Shown one piece after another: positions 31,672 through 41,449 of a DNA stretch of 45,517 nt (positions are counted from its first letter, which is position 1; each line of letters begins with the position of its first letter). Below the pieces are notes generated by a model that saw only the letters and a list, made by a program, of their open reading frames with translations, was not told the origin of the DNA and searched no databases. A program made the translations under genes and the position numbers. Origin of the DNA: Chara braunii (Eukaryota; Streptophyta; Charophyceae; Charales; Characeae). Location of the stretch: assembly GCA_003427395.1 (NCBI GenBank), contig BFEA01000034.1, positions 2,799,153 through 2,844,669 on the forward strand, read 5' to 3'.

Positions 31672-33056
31672 AAAGATTTTCATGTCAAACTAGGGCAAGT
31701 AAGAAATATGGAAGAAAAGAAAAATCTGCTGATCAATGTCATCCCACTGCCAGGAAGTGTTTTTGAGGTATGCGAACGTAGATTTCAGACCCCATCAGGT
31801 ATGCGAACGTCTGAAATCGGCCTAGACCTGATGGCAAACACGTTTTTTAGGCTTGTTCGGCAATGGCTGTACTCTAGAGCAGATGGATACTCTGGAATAA
31901 CCTGTCATAGGAGCTACCTTTACTCAGATAAGAGTAATGAAAAATGTCAAATACAAAAGTTTCACCTCCTGCGTTCTCTTTTCAAATGGCAGGCCAATAT
32001 CCACCTTGAAACTGGACTTTAAGAAATGGGAATGGCGGTCTTAAACCACCAGTACCTCGCCCAACTTAAAAAAAAGCTAGCGGTCGACAGCGAACGCAGC
32101 GATCGAGTGTGTTGGACCCCGTGCTCGTTCATGACGTGTTGATGCTGCCATGATGATTGTTATGGGGAAGAAAGGTGGAGAAGCAAGGATGGAAAAAATG
32201 GAAGCTAACAAGGGCAATGTTGGGGACCGTGAACCAGAGGTACGCAACTCAGAGACTGACGTTCGCTTGGGTAAGTGAGCCGCAACCATGGTGGACGTGC
32301 TACAGCTAAGACGTGAGTTGACCGCCTTCGTACCTGTTCGTGCAGGTGCGCTGGGTGCAGTCAGCGCAACTCTCAGGGGTAGTAATCAGCAAACAAAAAG
32401 AGAGTAACGAGGGAAACAGTATAAGAGAGAGCACGAGGTTGTTGCGAGAGTCCTGTTGGTTGTTCTTCTTTTGATCGGCAAGGAAAGGGTATTCTTCCAA
32501 AATTATTAAACCTAAAATTATTAGTTAATATTGAACCCCGCGATTGAGGAACATGCTGTTGAGCGCCTAATCACTCTGGTTGGCAGGAAAGTAGTATTGG
32601 GATTTGAGTTATTATCAATAGGACATCTTGTGATTAGGAGACACGTAGCTCGTGTATTAATGACGGGCATGCCTGCTGTAACTAAGAAGTGAGTTGGCGC
32701 ACAAGCGCGGTGGGTGTCAGCGCAACTTTCATGAGTAGTCACGAGTGGACAAGAGGAAACTGAAGAGGGTAACTGAGTGTGATGCGCCAGTGTGAATGGG
32801 TACAAAACGGGTAAGTAGGAGGCAAAAAGTGAATGAGTGAATGAGAGAAAGAGAGATTGTGATGTCGCCTGCAAGGGAGTGTGTATGGTTGAGGAGGAGA
32901 GAGAGAAGACGGGGGCAGGAAATGTTAGTAAGTGTGCGCTCGAATCAGAGAATGTGCAGAGGTGAGGAAGAGAGGCAGCAAACCAGCGGACGGTGAACTA
33001 GTGGGAAAAGTGTTAGAGAGCGAGAACAGTTATTATTATTATTATTATTATTGTTG

Positions 33057-33123
<67 letters not shown>

Positions 33124-33314
33124 AACAGCGGTGCACTTGCCTCCCCATCCAGGCCTTGTAGATGAAGCACGTCTTTCTGATTTTGAGAATAGTAAGCGAA
33201 CTTAATGGAAATAGTGTGGGGAACACTTAAGAAATCCCATGCTCTTGGCTCTAATCACGGTATGGTACAACCAGATTCAAACGCACGGCGCAAGGGAAAG
33301 AACACTAAGGAATG

Positions 33315-33361
<47 letters not shown>

Positions 33362-34940
33362 GTGAGTGAGTGAGTGAGTGAGTGAGTGAGTGAGTGAGAG
33401 AGAGTGAGTGCGCTGATTGAGAGGGAGAGAGTGTATACATCGAGGAACGGGAACCAAAAAAAAAAGAATGAATCGGGCTTGTAGTACACACCAGATTCAT
33501 CCAAAGGAAAATAACACATGGACACACTAGTGGAAAGAGTACACCAGAAGAGGAGATATAGATACATGGACAAAGAAATGTTGACCCTTGAATAAGGATT
33601 TGGTCGCAAATTGGGCCTAGTTCGCGACAACTAAGTTTCCTCCCCGCATGTTATCGCTTGCACACATATGCTCACACACGATACAAACAAGAGGTGGCAG
33701 TAGACGAGTCCGGCCCTTGGAGTGAGACCGATCCATCCGATATGATACGGTACGGTCGCATTAAGATTGGAGCAATGTTGTTGATTCCCAATAGAGAAAG
33801 CAGAAGGGGACAACCACGAGAGATATGGTGGATAATCAGGAACAAGAAACACACGCACACGCTTTTACTCTGATAAAAGGATAAGTAAAGACTGATAATC
33901 GAATCTGGTCAAGACAGTGGTTCAGGGATATTCATTAAGAGGCTGCATATTTATACCAATGGGGTATGCATGCTCTCATGGCTCATACCAAGGTCTTTCC
34001 ATGCATGACAGCCAGCGGGTGAGAAGGTGTAGAGAGAGGGAGACAATACGAAGTCAGATGCATTTGCAAGGCCTGTTAATCCTAAGATTATTGATCCCAA
34101 AATTATGACTAGATGCGGCTGCATAGGGAACCAGACCACTTTTGCGTGAGAAAGCGACATCACGTTGTCGGCGCGAATACCCTGACAAGGGTATCCGCCC
34201 TTGTTTTTGCAAGTGACCGGAAGTACGAGTAGAGGTCAAAAGTGTACTGCGCGAAATGCGCCTAAGTCTGTTTGGTTACATATAGGTTAGATGCTTGATT
34301 AGAGTATAGCGGGTGTGGGCGCGCGTGTGATCTTTCTAAGTTGATTGATCGGCCGGCTTAGTCGGCCGGCCTGATTTTGTTGTCAGGGATAGAAGGCGTT
34401 TTCACTTCGAGTGGTTGTCTACTGGTAGGCTGCCATACGAGGTAGGGCACGAGATGGCCGCGACACGGTGGCCTAGTGACCGCATGCCTAGTTAGAAGGA
34501 ATGAGGGTCGGGCTGCGTCCCAGGCCTGGGGGTTGCACCGCACCTGTTCATATGGAATACCACGCAGGCTAATACCAGGCTTGGGCTTAGCCCTATAGGT
34601 TATGGTACCGACCTGTTACGGTGGAGGTATGGGGATCGAGGCTAGCGGGTAGAAGCATAGGAGCGTTGGAGCATTAAAGAGCTGAGGGGTGGAGTGTTTT
34701 GCAGGACTCTCCCCTTTAGTTTTGTTGGGGAGTCCGACAGTGGGCCCGATGGGCAGGACCGAGGGCGAGGTTCCAATGGTCCTTCCCCCCCCTCGGTTGT
34801 CTTGTCCCGGTCCCTTTCTTTTATTTCTCATTGCTTTATTTTTATTTATTTTTATTATTGCTTTTTTGTTTTATTTTTATTTTACTTTTTCCAGATTTGG
34901 GATACGGCCCGGTGCCGGACCGGCCGTGAAGGCCAAGAGC
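31672..34940. other. Intergenic DNA with simple repeats, no supported gene
   Basis: It contains a (TTA)n tract (about 33030-33120), a (GATT)n tract (33316-33360) running into (GAGT)n (33361-33397), and a GGCCGGC inverted repeat near 34350-34370. Open frames here are repeat translations or lack any motif. Confidence 0.6.
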
Positions 34941-34942
34941 CT

Positions 34943-34967
34943 AGTTCAGTGGATACACCACTGAACT
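34943..34967. repeat. Perfect 10 bp stem-loop
   Basis: AGTTCAGTGG (34943-34952) pairs with CCACTGAACT (34958-34967) across the 5 nt loop ATACA. Confidence 0.85.
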
Positions 34968-35504
34968 GTTGAAGAGTTAGACCTGCCCGTGGCCTGGTCC
35001 GTCGGGACATCTATAAAAACTGGGCCGATACAGAGAAGAATAGCATGGCCACCGTGCAAGGTTGACATGCATAAAGTCGGGGGAGGGGCAGCCCGACGTG
35101 CCTTGTTTTTCACTGTGATACACAGTAGTCACCGTGGCTACGATGAGCGCCGCACTAGGAGAGCGCTAGCAGCAGCGGGCGAGGCCTAGCAGCCGAGGAA
35201 TGGGGGCTATGGCGGAGCGGGGCAGCGCAGTAAAGGAGGAACGTAGGGGGCGACGGGCTTCAGCTGTAGGAAGTTAGTAGAGGAGGGGAGGTGAACCCGG
35301 ACGCAGGTCATCTCCAAGTGCATGCAGGGAAGAGGAAGGGCGCAGGGAGGAGGATTGTGGCAGCGCGTGGTGGACACGCGAGGAGATGGTGAGAGAGAGG
35401 AGAGAGAGGGAGAGGAGATGGACACACACATGAAGCAACAACTGAGTGGAGGTCCAGTCCGGCTCAATGAACGAACGAACCACTGAATGAATGAACCTGC
35501 CGCC

Positions 35505-35600
35505 CTGGACCTAGGCCGAAGTGATATACCGGCCTAGGTCCAGTAGCGGAATAACCTGGTACCGGACCAGGGTCAGGCCGGCGGCCTGAAACTGGTCCGG
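35505..35600. repeat. Pair of GC-rich stem-loops
   Basis: CTGGACCTAGGCCG (35505-35518) pairs perfectly with 35530-35543 over an 11 nt loop. Next, CCGGACCAG (35562-35570) pairs with CTGGTCCGG (35592-35600) and encloses a second stem CAGGCC/GGCCTG (35574-35579, 35583-35588). The flanking DNA 35601-36850 has no gene I can support. Confidence 0.88.
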
Positions 35601-36849
35601 CCTCACTGCCGGGCCGGAGGGATACCGCTCCAAGGATGAAGGGGGAGTGAGTGAGGAGGAAAAACCAGAGGAACAGAGGTGGAGGAAGAGCGCAGCTACT
35701 GTGGTGTGCAGTTTGTCTCGTTTGACAGGCTGGGTAAAGTGAAAGCACCCGGACGCATTTTCGCGTCGGGTACGTCCGATACACCGAGAAACGGAGAAGG
35801 TGGAACGGTGAGTCAGGGCGCGGCCAGAAAACGGAGAGTATGCACGATACTCCATGGACGTAGGTGAATAGAGGAACTAGGTAGAGGTTTTGGGGTGGGG
35901 CGAACCCAAATCCAAAGTTAGTTTGAGTGGAGAGTTAGTAGATTAAGAGTTAGTAAGGGAAAGAGCCGCGCGGGGATGTTGAAGAAGATAGATATGGAGA
36001 AGAGGAAAATAGACGTAGCTCTTTCGTTCTTGGGCCGATTCGGGAAAGGTAAGAGTCTAAATAGGGGTTTTAACGCGTGCCGAATCAGATGGCTGCGTCA
36101 GAATCATGATTCGAGCACTGGTTTCAACGGTATGGCTTGCTAGAGCTGCGCGGTGGAGAACTCGGAGTGGCTCCGGGAAGGAATAAATCTGCTCGATTTC
36201 TAGCGGGAGATCTGTTCCCATCTTTGTTTTTTCCTATTTTCTTACTTACCTAGTGATGTTACTTACCCCCCGTGCAGTACCTTCCCCTTCCTGTCAACGT
36301 GATCCGAGTTCCTCCTTCCGGCGGTTTGACTCCCTCAGTTTGAGCAAAACTAGCCAAATCAATGGCCAGGTGGAGTTATGCCCAGGGAGCTGCAACATGC
36401 TATAGGTAGTAGAGGGCGGGACAAAGTACTTTCCTGGTGAGGCTGGCGAAAGCAGCACGGAGGGAGAGTCTGGCGCAGTAGCAGCGTGCATCTTCCCCTG
36501 GTCTGGAAGAAGAGTCATCTCAAGTTTTGCTCATCCAAGCCGTGGACATAGCGTGAGGCCAGCCGTGAAGATTGGAGACGTACCTGTTGGACGGGTACAT
36601 TTCATTGGCCACGATAGTGTTCCACCGAGCTCGTTGTCTGGGTGCCAGCCATTTTCAGGCTCCTCTCCTAGGCTCCATCCGAACCTGCCCGAGCGGACGA
36701 CCAGATATATACGTGTTATAGGGGCAGCAAGTCAGTATTGGGTCTTGTTTTTGTTTTTCTTTCTATCGCTGTGTTTTTTTTTTTTTGCGTGCCCTCCACT
36801 GTGCTGCCCACTTTCTGAAGCGGTCGTTGTTGTTTTCCACAGAGTGCAG

Positions 36850-38570
36850 TGCACTGCTGCTATGAACTGGACAGGTTGTGGCATATGAGGGTTCGGCACG
36901 TACGCTGCTCGCTGTGACTCACCTGAGGTTGTATTGTGATTTGAGGGGGCTGATAGTGTAGAGGCAAAACGCTGCAGTTGAGTGCCGAGGCGGTGATTAT
37001 GCCTGAGTTGGAACGACTGTTGGTGTCGTCCGATCCACAACAACTGACGTTTCTCACAGGAGGGTTGGGCTCGGACTGATACTGTTGGCCACCGCTGTAG
37101 GCGGCTGTTGCTGCGTCAGCGGACTAAGGGTGGAGTACTGTTGCTAGGGGCTACTACTGTGTAGTGTGGGTGTGTTGAGGGGCGGCATATGAGCAGCTGC
37201 TGCAAGTGGTTGTTGCATGTTATTGATGACTACTGCGGCTGCTGGCGGGTTGTGGCATGCTGCTGGCTGCCCCATACTGTTGGGTGGTGCAGGCTACGGC
37301 AAACAGCTGCGAGCTGTCAACTATTGTTGCTTCTGATGCACCACCGCTGTGCACTGCTACTATGCCTACGGTCTGTGCGCACACTGCTGTTGAGGGTTGT
37401 GGATGTCTGGGCACAGGTAGGGGTGGCAGTCATTGGCAAAAGAGGGGCTGTTGTTATAGGCAACAACTGTTGTGGGCTGAGCTCAGGCTACCACTGTAGA
37501 TTGTGTTCAATCGTACCCATGCTGTGGACTACGAATCTATTGCTGTGTGCGGTGCACAATCTGCCACGGCGTACCGTGCGCTATTGACCCCGGGTTGCCG
37601 CTACTACGTGCAGATTGCCGCTACGGACCAGACAGGTATTGCCACCAGTACTGTTAGTCACCACTAAGCGTGCCGTTGCCTATTACGGCGTACTGCGGTT
37701 ATATATGGACTGTGGCCGCTGTGCAATTGTGGCGGTATACTACGGACTGTACGCAGGTTGCGACTACGAGCAGCTGCAGGTCGAGTACACCTTGCTGCTG
37801 CATGTGGTGCGCCACTGAACCGGTAATAACATGCAGCAGGGACAACGGGGCCAGCTTTCGGAACTATGCGCAACGTAATTGGCGCAGGTTGCTGCTGCGG
37901 GTGACTATAGTTGTTACTGGGCGCTGCTGGTCGTAGTCGCAACACCTTGCTGCTGCATGTGGTGCGCCACCACTTACACATGCATGCAGCAAGGTGTACT
38001 CGACCCGCAACAGCAACCTGCGCCAATTACGTTGCGCACAGTTCCGAAAGCTGCCTCCGCTGTCCCTGCTGCATGTTGTTACTGGTTCAGTGGCGGAGCC
38101 AGGGACAGCGGGGGCAGCTTTCGGAACTGTGCGCAACGTAATTGGCGCAGGTTGCTGCTGCGGGTGACTATAGTTGTTACTGGGCGCTGCTGGTCGTTGC
38201 TGCTGACCAGCACTAAGTACTGTGCTGCGCACGGGTTGCTGCATGTACGGCGAGCCATTAAGGGGTTGTTACCGACTGCGGCTGGAGGCTGCGTGAAAAC
38301 CGCGGTTGCAGGAGGCTAGTATTGTTACTATACTACAACTGGGTGTTGCGGTTGGGCTGCGGTGGTTGCTACTAGAGATGCTTGTTGTTGGCCAGACACC
38401 GGGTACTGCTGCGTACGATGCACTGTTGAATACGATGTGAGGCTGCAGCGTTCGTGGACTGTGTGCAGATTGCAGCCGCTGTGTGTCACTGTTGATGACT
38501 GTGGGCTACTGCGGGTGACATCTGTTTCCGCTGGTGGCTGTTGCTGCGGCTGCTGATGACTGTTGCGGTA
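36850..38570 (-). pseudogene. Gln/Pro-rich coding remnant (unidentified)
   Basis: On the minus strand the region reads, with stops and frame changes, as a low-complexity protein: QPQQQPPAETDVTRSSPQSS near 38550-38490, SGQQQASLVATTAAQPQHP near 38395-38340, then QQQRPAAPSNNYSHPQQQ near 38205-38150 and LRTVPKAAPAVP near 38130-38095. Base composition (GCTGC/GTTGC on the plus strand) changes abruptly at both ends. There is no conserved domain. It could be the disordered part of a retroelement or host protein. Coding origin is inferred from composition only. Confidence 0.35.
37779..38197. repeat. Nested direct and inverted repeats
   Basis: A block beginning AGCTTTCGGAACT at 37853-37934 recurs directly at 38116-38197, and about 50 bp of it is present inverted at about 38003-38053. 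A second block, CACCTTGCTGCTGCATGTGG, occurs at about 37789 and 37943 and inverted at about 37983-38000. Inverted copies between direct ones suggest template switching or hairpin-mediated rearrangement. Confidence 0.88.
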
Positions 38571-39264
38571 GCTATTAATCGCCGTTGAGCCCTACTAATG
38601 CTGTGCATAAGGGCTGACACTGGGTGTGGGGTGACTACAGTTAGGCTTAGAGGAGTAGATTGCGCCTAGGGAGGAAGTCTGGTTTTGTGGTTTGGAGGCT
38701 CATCAGGAAGGGTTACCTCGGCAGTCTGACTTCCTTGACCAAGCTGTCACTTGGCTGCCATTGCGGGGTCCTCAGGCGAACCAAGATAACAAGGCCCCCT
38801 CACGCGAGTCTAAGTGCACTCCTCTGAGAGTCTCTATACTGTCTCTATCTACCTTTCTTACTCCAAGTCTGGTCTATTGGTTACGAGGGGAAGGCGGCAG
38901 GCGGGATTGCAACCCGTAGATCCGCCTCAAGACTCTGTGGGGAGTCCTCCCACTGATTGCGGGAACTCTGCCGGAACCTAGGCGAGGTTCTGGAGGCAGG
39001 GAACCACCAGGTAACTTCTTTCTATCTGTATACCCCCACTACACCCATGTTTGCATATCCCCCCTATAGTTGCTTGATGTATGTCTGCCTGTCCCTATAA
39101 ATCTTGCTTTCTATTCAGGACTTAATCAGACAAAGTAAATGAGGGCATGTTTAAAGTCAAGCTCCAACTTCTTTGATTGATTGAAAGCAGAGTGTGAGAT
39201 TGCATCTAGGGGAAGGGTGGGAGAAAAACAGTATTGCGTGAAGTTTGACTGGGTCAACCAAAGG

Positions 39265-39986
39265 CTGGGCCAGTTCCATAAGTTTGGGAAGGCCCAGTGC
39301 TGTGTTTTATTTTGTATTGCCTGGAGAACCAGACAAATCCATAAGTTTGGGTGGTCTGGTTGCTCTGACTTGTGAGGGCAGAATGTGAGTGTTTCTTCAG
39401 GCGCAGTCAAATCCATAAGTTTGGGTAGTCTGACGACCTTGTTTATTTGGGATTTTTGACAGTTTCTTTGGTTTCTGAATGAGGAGGTGAGAATGTCCCA
39501 TAAGTTTGGGTGGCTCTACCTCTTCCTGCTTTGGTCTAAGAGAAATAAACCAGGCTGAGGACCAAGACATGTTCCATAAGTTTGGGTAGTCTTGGTCCAA
39601 CGCCTCGCACATGCTGGAACCGGAAGGCTATAACTTTGATATACTTTACTATTATACTATCTATGAACAGGCTAGTCAGGCAGGGTTCCATAAGTTTGGG
39701 TGACCTGACTATAGCTTATCACCAACTGAAGAGAGTACTTAACTAAGAGTAAACTTGTGGTACGAAGAGGCAGGCTGAGTCTTGAGCTGAAGATGATCGG
39801 CTCAGCTATATGCTACCTCAAAAGACTAAGTACAGACAATTATATAAACCTTGGATACTTAAACAGTTCAGGGCGGCTAGGGTGACCTATTCATATGCCC
39901 AAAGAAGAGAAAAGTTGTTGTGCCCTGTGTTTGTGTATACTTCTTGGTTGGGCTAGACATGTTCCATAAGTTTGGATGGTCTAGCC
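39265..39986 (+). repeat. Array of seven stem-loops with a conserved loop and variable stems (class 1)
   Basis: The 13 nt core CCATAAGTTTGGG starts at 39276, 39339, 39413, 39498, 39574, 39688 and 39964 (last base A in the seventh). Stems flanking each core: CTGGGCC/GGCCCAG (39265, 39291), AACCAGAC/GTCTGGTT (39327, 39354), CAGTC/GTCTG with one mismatch (39404, 39428), GAGGAGGT-g-AGA/TCTACCTCTTC (39481, 39515), GGACCAAGAC/GTCTTGGTCC (39559, 39589), TAGTCAGG/CCTGACTA (39673, 39704), GGCTAGAC/GTCTAGCC (39951, 39979). Loops are 19-23 nt. Sequence between modules is not conserved. Read on the minus strand the core would encode Pro-Asn-Leu-Trp, but in differing frames with stops, so it is not coding. 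I recognise no RNA or transposon family. Confidence 0.93.
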
Positions 39987-40199
39987 TTATGCCCTAGGTA
40001 AGCTGGGTATAAGGGATAAATCATTGAAAGACTACGAACTATTGGTTGCTAAAGGTAACTTGGGGATGGTGAGAGAGTGCATGTATGTGGTTTGACCTGC
40101 ATGTGACTGAGTGATGCCACTTCTTAGTCTGAGTTTGGATTTGATAGGTAGTTGTTGTAGTTGCTCGCCAAGTGCTAGAGCCATAGGAGTTAGAGTCAA

Positions 40200-40302
40200 T
40201 TCCTGCATTTTCTGGGCTCATTTTTTTTACTTAGATCAATTTCTGCATTTTATGGGCTCGTTTTTTTACTTAGATCGATTTCTGCATTTTCTGGGATCTT
40301 TT
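40200..40302. repeat. ~40 bp tandem repeat, 2.6 copies
   Basis: Units starting TTCCTGCATTTTCTGGG (40200), TTTCTGCATTTTATGGG (40240) and TTTCTGCATTTTCTGGG (40279), the first two followed by a T run and ACTTAGATC. The array ends just before the class 2 modules. The interval 38571-39264 upstream has no feature I can name. Confidence 0.88.
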
Positions 40303-40310
40303 GATTCGTA

Positions 40311-40875
40311 CTTGGTCTTGTATAAATCTTGGTAAGCTACTTTCTCTACGAGAAGCGCTGCCGAAATTTCTACAAGATCAAGAAGTTAGTCAAAACTTTG
40401 ACTTTTTCAGGATCCGGCCTTGATGACTTTTTGACTTAGTAAGAATCTGGGGAGCCTCCTTTGCTAAAGGAGGTGCTGCCCAAAATTTTACTAAGTCAGG
40501 GAGTTAGCCAAAATTGGGCCCTAAAGGATCAAAGTCATTTTCAGATTCCAAACTTGGCCTTGTATAAATCTTGGACTAGCACTTTCTCTACGGGAAGCGA
40601 TGCCGAATTTTTTACAAATCTAAGGAGTTGGTTGGGATTCTGTCTTGACAGAACTTAGACTTTATGTCTTAGTTCAGTTCTGACTTAGTATAAATCTGAG
40701 AAGCCTCCTTCCCTGAAGAAAGTGCTGCCCAAATTTTTGCTAAGTCAGGGAGTTAGACAAATTTTGGCCTTCTCGAATCCAAAAGTCAGACTTTTAGACT
40801 AGTATATTTTTTGCGATATCACTTTTCCTACGGGAAGCGCTGCCGAAATTTTCCTTATTTAGAGGAGTTAGAATA
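40311..40875 (+). repeat. Five ~120 bp structured modules in alternating A/B order (class 2)
   Basis: Modules start near 40311, 40431, 40553, 40680 and 40798. Modules 1, 3 and 5 share TACGRGAAGCG and TGCCGAA. Modules 2 and 4 share AGCCTCCTT, GTGCTGCCCAAA and CTAAGTCAGGGAGTTAG. Outer stems: 40311-40322/40371-40382 (12 pairs), 40431-40442/40488-40499 (12 pairs), 40553-40564/40613-40624 (10 of 12), 40680-40690/40738-40748 (11 pairs). Module 5 has lost its outer stem. Inner 3 nt-loop hairpins: TTCTC/GAGAA (40342), CCTCCTTT/AAAGGAGG (40455), TTCTC/GGGAA (40584), CTTC/GAAG (40708), TTTCC/GGGAA (40824). GAGTTAG or a variant follows each module. No hammerhead core (CTGATGA...GAAA) is present. Confidence 0.9.
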
Positions 40876-41082
40876 TATTTGGACATGTGGCGACCTATGT
40901 AGGGGAGACTATGACGAGATCCACCTTTTGCTGAGTGCTATCTAGATGAAGACTTAGACTTAGTTAGATATGATAACTTGAGTAAGGTCAGGATATGGAG
41001 ATTACTCTCCCTGAACGTATAAACTTAGCTTGAGACTGACCTGTCTTGTGTTACAGGTCGCCTTGGTCGATTGATTCAAGAC

Positions 41083-41139
41083 TTGGACTAGGTCCAACGT
41101 GATCCTACAAGGATCACCTTCTGTTATCACCGATAACAG
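41083..41139 (+). repeat. Three consecutive short hairpins with 3 nt loops
   Basis: TTGGAC-TAG-GTCCAA (41083-41097), GTGATCCT-ACA-AGGATCAC (41099-41117) and CTGTTATC-ACC-GATAACAG (41121-41139) follow one another within 57 bp. A further stem GCACCCT/AGGGTGC lies at 41919-41944. Confidence 0.93.
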
Positions 41140-41449
41140 TTCGGTTGCCGATTCGTCGGTTTACGACTCAACCTCAACCCACTCTCCTTACTCAACCTAA
41201 AGAGGCTTCAGCCCCGATGATCTTTTCTGTTTTGTTAAGGTTTCACCCAGACTTTTATTGAATGGCCATTTAACAAAGGTACTGAGTATTTACTTAAGGT
41301 TGGTTGACTGGAGGTTGGGGCTTGCATGGCTGAGGCGAAGGGTATGAGCATAGAGATTGGTTGGAGTTGACTCCGTGTAGTGTATGGACTTCTGTTTGAC
41401 TCTTGATGTGATTGCAGGTATGTCATGTGGCTTGAATTATTGGATTGGA

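Noticed and set aside
39126-39612. Minus-strand open frames of 96 and 71 codons containing PNLW repeats
   Set aside because: They arise from the repeated CCATAAGTTTGGG core read backwards, in different frames and broken by stops. The conservation is in the stem-loop and not in the protein.
39265-39986. CRISPR-like array (repeated core with unique spacers)
   Set aside because: The core is only 13 nt, spacing varies from about 60 to 280 bp, each core has its own stem and the DNA is eukaryotic. Nothing resembling cas genes is present.
40311-40875. Hammerhead ribozyme array
   Set aside because: GAAA-like triplets occur (GCCGAAATTT), but there is no CTGATGA element upstream at the right distance in any module.
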